NCBI RefSeq assembly: GCF_023091745.1
Contig: NC_068920.1
Span: 1,178,001-1,242,000, forward strand
Reading direction: 5' to 3'
Length of the DNA: 64,000 nt
DNA from: Budorcas taxicolor
Taxonomy: Eukaryota > Chordata > Mammalia > Artiodactyla > Bovidae
Shown here: positions 35,525 through 47,230 of the stretch, one piece after another
Layout of the letters: every line of letters begins with the position of its first letter
Numbering within the stretch: the first letter of the stretch is position 1
The notes under the pieces: model-generated
Told to the model about the DNA's origin: nothing
The model's input: the letters and a program-made list of their open reading frames with translations, nothing else
Database searches by the model: none
Position numbers and translations under genes: made by a program

Positions 35525-36340
35525 GAATTCTTTCCCGACGAAGCAGGGAAAGGATCCCTCACCTCGAGCTACGAGGCGGAAACGGGGCTCCTCTGGATGT
35601 TGGCGGGTCCCTCGTGATTCCTCTCGATCGGAGAAGGGTATGTTGGGGAACTTCTTGAGTTGCACCAAGGGTGTGAAGGACCCTTTCGACGTTCCAGAGG
35701 TGAGGTGTGATTAGCCCCGAGAAGCCTCTGCGGAAATGGGCCTCATCTCGCCTGGAGGGGAGAACCTCCTGGATTTTCTCGAGTTGCGGCAGGTCTTCTC
35801 GAGTTACGACGGGGACCTCAGGGACCCGCTCTGGTGGCCTCAGGAAGGGCCAGTCCCCATGCGAGTTGCTAGGGGCCATCTCGGGATTCCTCTCCCGTCG
35901 ATGACGGGGACTAAGACCTTGTGTAGAGTCGGGGCCGGAACCTGAGCATTCCTCTCCAGTGTTGACATGAATCTTGGGGTGCCTCTGAGTCTCCCCAGGG
36001 GAGTCAGGCTTCGTCTCGAGTGGGGGCATGCACATGCGCTTTCCTCCCAAGCTGCAGCAGTAGGGTCACGCTTCCTGTCACGTGGATCAAGGGATCTGTG
36101 GCTTTCCCTCGAGGCTTTCCCTCGAGGCTTTCCCACGAGGCTTTCCCACAGGGCTGTGCCAAGTGCCACCTTGGTGTGAGTCGATCCTCGGCGTGAAAGA
36201 CGAGCCGGTGAAGGGAAAAGAGGTTCCTGTGGAATGGACTGAGACATCTGGGGGACTCTTGGAACAGTGGCACGACCCTGGAGTTCCTCTCGCCGTTCCT
36301 GTTGAGAGGGCCTCCTCTTGAGATGCGACGGGAAGGCCAG
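35525..36340. repeat. Satellite monomer 43
   Basis: 816 bp, GAATTC, four 13-mers. Starts like monomer 39. The 3' part is the GATGACGGGGACT type seen in the five-monomer HOR. Confidence 0.9.
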
Positions 36341-37156
36341 GAATTCTTTCCCGAAGAAGCAGGGAAAGGATCCCTCACCTCGAGCTACTAGGCGGAAACG
36401 GGGCTCCTCTGGATGAGGGCGGGACCCTCGTGTTTCCTCTCCAGTGGAGACGGGTATGTCGGGGAACTTCTTAAGTTGCACCAAGTGTGTGAAGGACCCT
36501 TTCGACGTTCCAGAGGTAAGGTGTGATTAGCCCCCAGAAGCCTCTCCGGAAATGGGCCTCATCTCGCCTGGAGGGGAGAACCTCCTGGATTTTCTCGAGT
36601 TGCGGCAGGTCTTCTCGAGTTACGACGGGGACCTCAGGGACCCGCTCTGGTGGCCTCAGGAAGGGCCAGTCCCCATGCGAGTTGCTAGGGGCCATCTCGG
36701 GATTCCTCTCCCGTCGATGACGGGGACTAAGACCTTGTGTGGAGTCGGGGCCGGAACCTGAGCATTCCTCTCCAGTGTTGACATGGATCTTGGGGTGCCT
36801 CTGAGTCTCCCCAGGGGAGTCAGGCCTCGTCTCGAGTGGGGGCATGCACGTGTGCTTTCCTCCCGAGCTGCAGCAGTAGGGTCACGCTTCCTGTCACGTG
36901 GATCAAGGGATCTGTGGCTTTCCCTCGAGGTTTTCCCTCGAGGCTTTCCCACGAGGCTTTCCCACAGGGCTGTGCCAAGTGCCACCTTGGTGTGAGTCGA
37001 TCCTCGGCGTGAAAGACGAGCCGGTGAAGGGAAAAGAGGTTCCTCTGGAATGGACTGAGACATCTGGGGGACTCTTGGAATGGTGGCACGACCCTGGAGT
37101 TCCTCTCGCCGTTCCTGTTGAGAGGGCCTCCTCTTGAGATGCGACGGAAACGCCGG
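36341..37156. repeat. Satellite monomer 44 (outlier of the five-monomer HOR)
   Basis: 816 bp, GAATTC, four 13-mers. Its first ~500 bp match monomers 48, 53 and 58 (CTACTAGGCGG, GATGAGGGCGG, GAGGTAAGG). It then keeps four 13-mers where those have two. Confidence 0.88.
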
Positions 37157-37972
37157 GAATTCTTTCACGACGAAGCAGGGAAAGGATCCCTCACCTCGAG
37201 CTACGAGGCGGAAACGGGGCTCCTCTGGATGTGGGCGGGACCCTCGTGTTTCCTTTCGAGTGCAGACGGGTACGTCGGGGAACTTCTTGAGTTGCACCAA
37301 GGCTGTAAAGGACCCTTTTGAAGTTCCAGAGGTGAGTTGTGATTGGCCTCGAGATGCCTCAGCGGAAATGGGCCTCATCTCGCCTGGAGGGCAGAACCTC
37401 CTGGAGGTTCTCGAGTTGTGGCAGGTCTGCTCGTGTTACGACGGGGACCTCAGGGACACGCTCTGGTGGCCTCAGGAAAGGCCAGTCCCCATGGGACTTG
37501 CTAGGTGCCATCTCGGGATTCCTCTCCCGTCGATGCCGGGGCCTATGTCCTTGTGTGTAGTCGAGGCCGGAACCTGAGGATTTCTCTCCAGTGTTCACAT
37601 GGATCTTGGGGTGCCTCTGAGTCTCCCCAGGGGAGTCAGGCCTCGTCTCGAGTGGGGGCATGCAGGTGCGCTTTCCTGCCGAGCTGCAGCAGTAGTGTCA
37701 CGCTTCCTGTCACGTGGATCAAGGGATCTGTGGCTTTCCCCTGAGGCTTTCCCTCGAGGCTTTCCCACGAGGCTTTCCCACAGGCCTCTGCCACGTGCCA
37801 CCTTGGTGTGAGTCGATCCTGGGCAAGAAAGATGGGCCGGTGAAGTGAAAAGAGGTTCCTCTGGAATGGACTGAGACCTCTGGGGGACTCTTGCAATGGT
37901 GGCACGACCCTGGAGTTCCTCTCGCCGTTCCTTATGAGATGGCCTCCTCTTGACAGGCAACGGGAACGCCGG
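37157..37972. repeat. Satellite monomer 45 (diverged)
   Basis: 816 bp, GAATTC, four 13-mers. Many private changes, including TTTCACG in a hairpin arm, CCTATGTCCTTGTGTGTAG and GGGCAAGAAAGATGGGCC. Confidence 0.88.
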
Positions 37973-38788
37973 GAACTCTTTCCCGAAGAAGCAGGGAAAG
38001 GATCCCTCATCTCGAGCTACGAGGCTGAAACGGGGCTCGTCTGGATGTGGGCGAGACCCTCGTGTTTCCTCTCGAGTGGAGACGGGTATGTCGGGGAACT
38101 TCTTGAGTTGCACCAAGGGTGTGAAGGACCCTTTCGAAGTTCCAGAAGTGAGGTGTGATTAGCCTCGAGACGCCTCACTGGAAACGGGCCTCATCTTGCC
38201 TGGAGTGGAGAACCTCCTGGATTTTCTCGAGTTGCGGCAGGTCTTCTCGAGTTACGATGGGGACCTCAGGGACCCGCTCTGGTGGCCTCAGGAAAGGTCA
38301 GTCCCGATACGACTTGCTAGGGGCCATCTCGGAATTCCTCTCCCGTCGATGCCGGCGCCTAAGACCTTGTGTGGAGTCGGGGACTGAACCTGAGCATTCC
38401 TCTCCAGTGTTGACATGGATCTTGGGGTGCCTCTGAGTCTCCCCAGGGGAGTCAGGCCTCGTCTCGAGTGGGGGCATGCACGTGCACTTCCCTCCCTAGC
38501 TGCAGCAGTAGGGTCACGCTTCCTGTCACGTGGATCAAGGGATCTGTGGCTTTCCCTCGAGGCTTTCCCTCGAGGCTTTCCCACGACGCTTTCCCACAGG
38601 GCTGTGCCAAGTGCCACCTTGGTGTGAGTCGATCCTCGGCGTGAAAGATGAGCCAGTGAAGGGAAAAGAGGTTCCTCTGGAAAAGACTGAGATATCTGGG
38701 GGACTCTTGGAATGGTGGCACGACCCTGGAGATCCTCTCGCCGTTCCTGTTGAGAGGGCCTCCTCTTGAGATGCGACGGGAACGCCGG
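37973..38788. repeat. Satellite monomer 46 (diverged)
   Basis: 816 bp, GAACTC, four 13-mers. Preceded by the private sequence TGACAGGCAACGGG. Also diverged in CACTGGAAACGGGCC and GGAAAAGACTGAG. Confidence 0.88.
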
Positions 38789-39590
38789 GAATTCTTTCCC
38801 GACGAAGCAGGGAAAGGATCCCTCACCTCGAGCTATGAGGCGGAAACGGGGCTCCTCTGGATGTGGGCGGGACCCTCGTGTTTCCTCTCGAGTGGAGACG
38901 GGTATGTCGGGGAACGTCTTGAGTTGCACCAAGGGTGGGAAGGACCCTTTCGACGTTCCAGAAGTGTGGTGTGATTAGCCCCGAGAAGCCTCTGCGGAAA
39001 TGGGCCTCATTTCGCCTGCAGGGGAGAACCTCCTGGATATTCTCGAGTTGCGGCAGGTCTTCTCGAGTTACGACGGGGACCTCAGGGACGCGCTCTGGTG
39101 GCCTCAGGAAGGGCCAGACCCCATGTGAGTTGCTAGGGGCCATCTCGGGATTCCTCTCCCGTCGATGCCGGGGCCTAAGACCTTGTGTGGAGTCGGGGCC
39201 GGAACCTGAGGATTCCTCTCCAATGTTGACATTGATTTTGGGGTGCCTCTGAGTCTCCCCAGGGGAGTCAGGCCTCGTCTCGAGTAGGGGCATGCACGTG
39301 CGCTTCCCTCCCGAGGTGCAGCAGTAGGGTCACGCTTCCTGTCACGTGGATCAAGGGATCTGTGGCTTTCCTTGGAGGCTTTCCCTCGAGGCTTTCCCAC
39401 GAGGCTTTCCCACAGGGCTGTGCCAAGTGCCACCTTGGTGTGAGTCGATCCTCGGCGTGAAATACGAGCCGGTGAAGGGAAAAGAGGTTCCTCTGGAATG
39501 GACTGAGACATCTGGTGGACTCTTGGAATGGTGGCACGACCCTGGAGTTACTCTCGCCGTTCCTGTTGAGAGGGCCTCCTCTTGAGATGC
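38789..39590. repeat. Satellite monomer 47, cut by gap 2
   Basis: GAATTC, four 13-mers (first CTTTCCTTGGAGG). 802 bp present. The gap starts 14 bases before the next EcoRI position. Confidence 0.9.
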
Positions 39591-40090
39591 NNNNNNNNNN
39601 NNNNNNNNNNNNNNNNNNNNNNNNNNNNNNNNNNNNNNNNNNNNNNNNNNNNNNNNNNNNNNNNNNNNNNNNNNNNNNNNNNNNNNNNNNNNNNNNNNNN
39701 NNNNNNNNNNNNNNNNNNNNNNNNNNNNNNNNNNNNNNNNNNNNNNNNNNNNNNNNNNNNNNNNNNNNNNNNNNNNNNNNNNNNNNNNNNNNNNNNNNNN
39801 NNNNNNNNNNNNNNNNNNNNNNNNNNNNNNNNNNNNNNNNNNNNNNNNNNNNNNNNNNNNNNNNNNNNNNNNNNNNNNNNNNNNNNNNNNNNNNNNNNNN
39901 NNNNNNNNNNNNNNNNNNNNNNNNNNNNNNNNNNNNNNNNNNNNNNNNNNNNNNNNNNNNNNNNNNNNNNNNNNNNNNNNNNNNNNNNNNNNNNNNNNNN
40001 NNNNNNNNNNNNNNNNNNNNNNNNNNNNNNNNNNNNNNNNNNNNNNNNNNNNNNNNNNNNNNNNNNNNNNNNNNNNNNNNNNNNNNNNNN
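39591..40090. other. Assembly gap, 500 N
   Basis: Exactly 500 N. The left flank stops 14 bases before the EcoRI position of a monomer. The right flank starts about 98 bases after one. A phase-true gap would be about 112 bp plus a whole number of ~816-bp monomers. The first copy of the five-monomer higher-order repeat begins right at the downstream edge, so an unknown number of copies may be missing here. Confidence 0.97.
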
Positions 40091-40793
40091 TCGAGTGGAA
40101 ACGGGTATGTCGGGAACTTCTTGATTTGCACCAAGGGTGTGAAGGACCCTTTCGAATTTACAGAGGTGAGGTGTGATCAGCCTCGAGACGCCTCAGCGGA
40201 AATGGGCCTCATCTCTCCTGGAGGGGAGAACCTCCTGGATTTTCTCGAGTTGCGGCAGGTCTCCTCGAGTTACGACGGGGACCTCAGGGACCCGCTCTAA
40301 TGGCCTCAGGAAAGGCCTGTCCCCATGCGAGTTGCTAGGGGCCATCTCGGGATTCCTCTACCGTCCATGCCGGAGCCTAAGACCTTGTGTGGAGTCGAGG
40401 CCGGAACCTGAAGATTCCTCTCCAGTGTTGCAATGGATCTTGGGGTGCTCCTGAGTCTCCCCACGGGAGTAAGGCCTCGTCTCGAGTGGGGGCATGCACG
40501 TGTGCTGTCCTCGCTAGCTGCAGCAGCAGGTTCACGCTTCCTGTCACGTGGATCAAGGGATCTGTGGCTTTCAATCGAAGCTTTCCCTCGAAGATTTTCC
40601 ACAGGGCTGTGCCACCTGCCACCTTGGTGTGAGTCGATCCTCGGCGTGAAAGACGAGCCGGTAAAGGGAAAAGAGGTTCCTCTGGAATGGACTGAGACAT
40701 CTGGGGGACTCTTGGAATGGTGGCACAACCCTGGAGTTCCTCTCGCCGTTCCTGTTGAGAGGGCCTCCTCTTGAGATGCGACGGGAAGGCCAG
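40091..40793. repeat. Partial monomer after gap 2 (five-monomer HOR, position 1)
   Basis: 703 bp, three diverged 13-mers (first CTTTCAATCGAAG). Equivalent to the matching parts of monomers 52 and 57. Confidence 0.9.
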
Positions 40794-41585
40794 GAATTCT
40801 TTCCCGAAGAAGCAGGGAAAGGATCCCTCACCTCGAGCTACTAGGCGGAAACGGGGCTCCTCTGGATGAGGGCGGGACCCTCGTGTTTCCTCTCCAGTGG
40901 AGACGGGTATGTCGGGGAACTTCTTAAGTTGCAACCAAGTGTGTGAAGGACCCTTTCGACGTTCCAGAGGTAAGGTGTGATTAGCCCCCGAGAAGCCTCT
41001 GCGGAAATGGGCCTCATCTCGCCTGAAGGGGAGAACCTCCTGGATTTTCTCGAGTTGCGGCAGGTCTTCTCGAGTTACGACGGGGACCTCAGGGACCCGC
41101 TCTGGTGGCCTCAGGAAGGGCCAGTCCCCATGCGAGTTGCTAGGGCCCATCTCCGGATTCCTCTCCCGTCGATGACGGGGACTAAGACCTTGTGTGGAGT
41201 CGGGGCCGGAACCTGAGCATTCCTCTCCGGTGTTGACATGGATCTTGGGGTGCCTCTGAGTCTCCCCAGGGGAGTCAGGCCTCGTCTCGAGTGGGGGCAT
41301 GCACGTGTGCTTTCCTCCCGAGCTGCAGCAGTAGGGTCACGCTTCCTGTCACGTGGATCAAGGGATCTGTGGCTTTGCTTCGAATCTTTCCCACAGGGCT
41401 GTGCCAAGTGCCACCTTGTTGTGAGTCGATCCTCGGCGTGAAAGACGAGCCGGTGAAGGGAAAAGAGGTTCCTCTGGAATGGACTGAGACATCTGGGGGA
41501 CTTTTGGAATGGTGGCACGACCCTGGAGTTCCTCTCGCCGTTCCTGTTGAGAGGGCCTCCTCTTGAGATGCGATGGGAACGCCGG
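40794..41585. repeat. Satellite monomer 48 (HOR5 position 2)
   Basis: 792 bp, GAATTC, two 13-mers (41373-41398). Two one-base gains (GCAACCAAGT, AGCCCCCGAG) relative to monomer 53. Confidence 0.9.
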
Positions 41586-42402
41586 GAATTCTTTCCTGAC
41601 GAAGCAGGGAAAGGATCCCTCACCTCGAGCAACGAGGCGGAAACGGGGCTCCTCTGGATGTGGGCGGGACCCTCGTGTTTCCTCTCAAGTGGAGACGGGT
41701 ATGTCGGGGAACTTCTTGAGTTGCACCAAGGGTGTGAAGGACCCTTTCGACGTTCCAGAGGTGAGGTGTGATTAGCCCCGAGAAGCCTCTGCGGAAATGG
41801 GCCTCATCTTGCCTGCAGGGGAGAACCTCCTGGATATTCTCTAGTTGCTGCAGGTCTTCTCGAGTTATGACGGGGACCTCAGGGACCCGCTCTGGTGGCC
41901 TCAGGAAGGGCATGTCCCCATGGGAGTTGCTAGGGGCCATCTCGGGATTCCTCTCCCGTCGATGCCGGGGCCTAAGACCTTGTGTGGAGTCGGGGCCGGA
42001 ACCTGAGGATTCCTCTCCAGTGTTGACATGGATTTTGGGGTGCCTCTGAGTCTCTCCAGGGGAGTCAGGCCTCGTCTCGAGTGGGGGCATGCACGTGCGC
42101 TTCCCCTCCCGAGCTGCAGCAGTAGGGTCACGCTTCCTGTCACGTGGATCGAGGGATCTGTGGCTTTCCCTCGAGGTTTTCCCTCGAGGCTTTCCCACGA
42201 GGCTTTCCCACAGGGCTGTGCCAAGTGCCACCTTGGTGTGAGTCGATCCTCCGCGTGAAAGACGAGCCGGTGAAGGGAAAAGATGTTCCTCTGGAATGGA
42301 CTGAGACATCTGGGGGACTCTTTCAATGGTGGCACGACCCTGGAGTTCCTCTCGCCGTTCCTGTTGAGACGGCCTCCTCTTGAGATGCGACGGGAACGCC
42401 GG
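41586..42402. repeat. Satellite monomer 49 (HOR5 position 3)
   Basis: 817 bp, GAATTC, four 13-mers. CTCTAGTTGCTGCAGG variant near 41840. Extra C near 42104. Confidence 0.9.
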
Positions 42403-43205
42403 GAATTCTTTCCCGACGAAACAGGGAAAGGATCCCTCACCTTGAGCTACGAGGCGGAAATGGGGCTCCTCTGGATGTGGGCGGGACCCTCGTGTTTCCT
42501 CTCGAGTGGAAAAGGGTATGTCGGGGAACTTCTTGAGTTGCACCAAGGGTGTGAAAGACCCTTTCGACGTTCCAGAGGTGAGGTGTGATTAGCCCCGAGA
42601 AGCCTCTGAGGAAATGGGCCTCATCTCGCCTGTAGGGGAGAACCTCCTGGATATTCTCGACATGCCGCAGGTCTTCTCGTGTTACGACGGGGACCTCAGG
42701 GACCCGCTCTCGTGGCCTCAGCAAGGGCCAGTCCCCATGCGAGTTGCTAGGGGCCATCTCGGGATTCCTCTCCCGTCGATGCCGGGGCCTAAGACCTTGT
42801 GTGGAGTCGGGGCCGGAACCTGAGGAGTCCTCTCCAGTGTTGACATGGATTTTGGGGTGCCTCTGAGTCTCCCCAGGGGAGCCAGGCCTCGTCTCGAGTG
42901 GGGGCATGCACGTGCGCTTCCCTCCCGAGCTGCAGCTGTAGGGTCACGCTTCCTGTCACGTGGATCAAGGGATCTGTGGCTTTCCCTCGAGGCTTTCCCA
43001 CGAGGCTTTCCCACAGGGCTGTGCCAACTGCCACCTTGGTGTCAGTCGATCCTCGGCGTGAAAGACGAGCCGGTGAAGGGAAAAGAGGTTCCTCTGGAAT
43101 GGACTGAGACATCTGGGGGACTCTTGGAATGGTGGAACGACCCTGGAGTTCCTCTCGTCTTTCCTGTTGAGAGGACCTCCTCTTGAGATGCGACGGGAAC
43201 GCAGG
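42403..43205. repeat. Satellite monomer 50 (HOR5 position 4)
   Basis: 803 bp, GAATTC, three 13-mers. Has CTCTCGTGGCCTCAGCAAGG. Confidence 0.9.
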
Positions 43206-44020
43206 GAACTCTTTCCCGACGAAGCAGGGAAAGGATCCCTCACCTCGAGCTACGAGGTGGAAACGGGGCGCCTCTGGATATGGGCGGGACCCTCGTGTTT
43301 CTTCTCGAGTGGAGACGGGTATGTTGGGGAACTTCTTGATTTGAACCAAGGGTGTGAAGAACCCTTTCGAAGTTCCAGAGGTGAGATGTGATCAGCCTCG
43401 AAGCGCCTCAGCGGAAATGGGCCTCATCTCGCCTGGAGGGGAGAACCTCCTGGATTTTCTCGAGTTGCGGCAGGTTTTCTCGAGTTACGACGGGGACCTC
43501 AGGGACCCGCTCTGGGGGCCTCAGGAAAGGCCAGGCCCCATGCGTGTTGCTAGGTCCATCTCGGGATTCCTCTGCCGTCCATGCCGGGGCCTAAGACCCT
43601 GTGTGGAGTTTGGGCCGGAACCTGAGGATTCCTCTCCAGTGTTGGCATGGATCTTGGGGTGCTTCTGAGTCTCCCCAGGGGACTCAGGATTCGTCTCGTG
43701 TGGGGGCATGCACGTGCGCTTTCCTCCCGAGCTGCAGCAGTAGTGTCACGCTTCCTGTCACGTGGATCAAGGGATCTGTGGCTTTCCCTCGAGGCTTTCC
43801 CTCGATGCTTTCCCACGGGGCTTTCCCTCAGGGCTGTGCCACGTGCCACCTTGGTGTGAGTCGATTCTCGGCATGAAAGACGAGCCGGTGAAGGGAAAAG
43901 AGGTTCCTCTGGAATGGACTGAGACATCTGGGGGACTCTTGGAATGGTGGCACGACCCTGGAGTTCCTCTCGCCGTTCCTGTTGAGAGGGCCTCATTCTG
44001 AGATGCGACGGGAAGGCCGG
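43206..44020. repeat. Satellite monomer 51 (HOR5 position 5)
   Basis: 815 bp, GAACTC, four 13-mers, third CTTTCCCACGGGG. Confidence 0.9.
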
Positions 44021-44822
44021 GAACTCTTTCCCGACGATGCAGGTAAAGGATCCCTTATCTCGAGCTACGAGGCGGAAACGGGGCTCCTCTGGATGTGGGC
44101 GGGACCCTCGTGTTTCCTCTCGAGTGGAAACGGGTATGTCGGGAACTTCTTGATTTGCACCAAGGGTGTGAAGGACCCTTTCGAATTTACAGAGGTGAGG
44201 TGTGATCAGCCTCGAGACGCCTCAGCGGAAATGGGCCTCATCTCTCCTGGAGGGGAGAACCTCCTGGATTTTCTCGAGTTGCGGCAGGTCTCCTCGGGTT
44301 ACGACGGGGACCTCAGGGACCCGCTCTAATGGCCTCAGGAAAGGCCTGTCCCCATGCGAGTTGCTAGGGGCCATCTCGGGATTCCTCTACCGTCCATGCC
44401 GGAGCCTAAGACCTTGTGTGGAGTCGAGGCCGGAACCTGAAGATTCCTCTCCAGTGTTGCAATGGATCTTGGGGTGCTCCTGAGTCTCCCCACGGGAGTA
44501 AGGCCTCGTCTCGAGTGGGGGCATGCACGTGTGCTGTCCTCGCTAGCTGCAGCAGCAGGTTCACGCTTCCTGTCACGTGGATCAAGGGATCTGTGGCTTT
44601 CAATCGAAGCTTTCCCTCGAAGATTTTCCACAGGGCTGTGCCACCTGCCACCTTGGTGTGAGTCGATCCTCGGCGTGAAAGACGAGCCGGTAAAGGGAAA
44701 AGAGGTTCCTCTGGAATGGACTGAGACATCTGGGGGACTCTTGGAATGGTGGCACAACCCTGGAGTTCCTCTCGCCGTTCCTGTTGAGAGGGCCTCCTCT
44801 TGAGATGCGACGGGAAGGCCAG
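44021..44822. repeat. Satellite monomer 52 (HOR5 position 1)
   Basis: 802 bp, GAACTC, three 13-mers. Confidence 0.9.
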
Positions 44823-45612
44823 GAATTCTTTCCCGAAGAAGCAGGGAAAGGATCCCTCACCTCGAGCTACTAGGCGGAAACGGGGCTCCTCTGGATGAGG
44901 GCGGGACCCTCGTGTTTCCTCTCCAGTGGAGACGGGTATGTCGGGGAACTTCTTAAGTTGCACCAAGTGTGTGAAGGACCCTTTCGACGTTCCAGAGGTA
45001 AGGTGTGATTAGCCCCGAGAAGCCTCTGCGGAAATGGGCCTCATCTCGCCTGAAGGGGAGAACCTCCTGGATTTTCTCGAGTTGCGGCAGGTCTTCTCGA
45101 GTTACGACGGGGACCTCAGGGACCCGCTCTGGTGGCCTCAGGAAGGGCCAGTCCCCATGCGAGTTGCTAGGGCCCATCTCCGGATTCCTCTCCCGTCGAT
45201 GACGGGGACTAAGACCTTGTGTGGAGTCGGGGCCGGAACCTGAGCATTTCTCTCCGGTGTTGACATGGATCTTGGGGTGCCTCTGAGTCTCCCCAGGGGA
45301 GTCAGGCCTCGTCTCGAGTGGGGGCATGCACGTGTGCTTTCCTCCCGAGCTGCAGCAGTAGGGTCACGCTTCCTGTCACGTGGATCAAGGGATCTGTGGC
45401 TTTGCTTCGAATCTTTCCCACAGGGCTGTGCCAAGTGCCACCTTGTTGTGAGTCGATCCTCGGCGTGAAAGACGAGCCGGTGAAGGGAAAAGAGGTTCCT
45501 CTGGAATGGACTGAGACATCTGGGGGACTTTTGGAATGGTGGCACGACCCTGGAGTTCCTCTCGCCGTTCCTGTTGAGAGGGCCTCCTCTTGAGATGCGA
45601 CGGGAACGCCGG
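44823..45612. repeat. Satellite monomer 53 (HOR5 position 2)
   Basis: 790 bp, GAATTC, two 13-mers. Confidence 0.9.
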
Positions 45613-46428
45613 GAATTCTTTCCTGACGAAGCAGGGAAAGGATCCCTCACCTCGAGCAACGAGGCGGAAACGGGGCTCCTCTGGATGTGGGCGGGACCCT
45701 CGTGTTTCCTCTCAAGTGGAGACGGGTATGTCGGGGAACTTCTTGAGTTGCACCAAGGGTGTGAAGGACCCTTTCGACGTTCCAGAGGTGAGGTGTGATT
45801 AGCCCCGAGAAGCCTCTGCGGAAATGGGCCTCATCTTGCCTGCAGGGGAGAACCTCCTGGATATTCTCTAGTTGCTCCAGGTCTTCTCGAGTTATGACGG
45901 GGACCTCAGGGACCCGCTCTGGTGGCCTCAGGAAGGGCCAGTCCCCATGGGAGTTGCTAGGGGCCATCTCGGGATTCCTCTCCCGTCGATGCCGGGGCCT
46001 AAGACCTTGTGTGGAGTCGGGGCCGGAACCTGAGGATTCCTCTCCAGTGTTGACATGGATTTTGGGGTGCCTCTGAGTCTCTCCAGGGGAGTCAGGCCTC
46101 GTCTCGAGTGGGGGCATGCACGTGCGCTTCCCTCCCGAGCTGCAGCAGTAGGGTCACGCTTCCTGTCACGTGGATCGAGGGATCTGTGGCTTTCCCTCGA
46201 GGTTTTCCCTCGAGGCTTTCCCACGAGGCTTTCCCACAGGGCTGTGCCAAGTGCCACCTTGGTGTGAGTCGATCCTCCGCGTGAAAGACGAGCCGGTGAA
46301 GGGAAAAGATGTTCCTCTGGAATGGACTGAGACATCTGGGGGACTCTTTCAATGGTGGCACGACCCTGGAGTTCCTCTCGCCGTTCCTGTTGAGACGGCC
46401 TCCTCTTGAGATGCGACGGGAACGCCGG
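45613..46428. repeat. Satellite monomer 54 (HOR5 position 3)
   Basis: 816 bp, GAATTC, four 13-mers. CTAGTTGCTCCAGG is private to this copy. Confidence 0.9.
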
Positions 46429-47230
46429 GAATTCTTTCCCGACGAAACAGGGAAAGGATCCCTCACCTTGAGCTACGAGGCGGAAATGGGGCTCCTCTGG
46501 ATGTGGGCGGGACCCTCGTGTTTCCTCTCGAGTGGAGACGGGTATGTCGGGGAACTTCTTGAGTTGCACCAAGGGTGTGAAAGACCCTTTCGACGTTCCA
46601 GAGGTGAGGTGTGATTAGCCCCGAGAAGCCTCTGAGGAAATGGGCCTCATCTCGCCTGTAGGGGAGAACCTCCTGGATATTCTCGAGATGCCGCAGGTCT
46701 TCTCGTGTTACGACGGGGACCTCAGGGACCCGCTCTCGTGGCCTCAGCAAGGGCCAGTCCCCATGCGAGTTGCTAGGGGCCATCTCGGGATTCCTCTCCC
46801 GTCGATGCCGGGGCCTAAGACCTTGTGTGGAGTCGGGGCCGGAACCTGAGGATTCCTCTCCAGTGTTGACATGGATTTTGGGGTGCCTCTGAGTCTCCCC
46901 AGGGGAGCCAGGCCTCGTCTCGAGTGGGGGCATGCACGTGCGCTTCCCTCCGAGCTGCAGCTGTAGGGTCACGCTTCCTGTCACGTGGATCAAGGGATCT
47001 GTGGCTTTCCCTCGAGGCTTTCCCACGAGGCTTTCCCACAGGGCTGTGCCAACTGCCACCTTGGTGTCAGTCGATCCTCGGCGTGAAAGACGAGCCGGTG
47101 AAGGGAAAAGAGGTTCCTCTGGAATGGACTGAGACATCTGGGGGACTCTTGGAATGGTGGAACGACCCTGGAGTTCCTCTCGTCTTTCCTGTTGAGAGGA
47201 CCTCCTCTTGAGATGCGACGGGAACGCAGG
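46429..47230. repeat. Satellite monomer 55 (HOR5 position 4)
   Basis: 802 bp, GAATTC, three 13-mers. One C lost in CCCTCCGAGCTG near 46946. Confidence 0.9.

Larger units (their letters stand above)
40091..44119. repeat. Five-monomer higher-order repeat, copy 1
   Basis: 4,029 bp. The 13-mer counts read 3-2-4-3-4 across its five monomers. It corresponds to 44120-48144 with only scattered substitutions and four one-base homopolymer gains. Its start coincides with the right edge of gap 2. Confidence 0.9.

Noticed and set aside
39268..40300. Long open frames crossing the run of N at 39591-40090 (and likewise at 368-867)
   Set aside because: The continuity exists only because N has no stop codons. 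The flanking parts are satellite.
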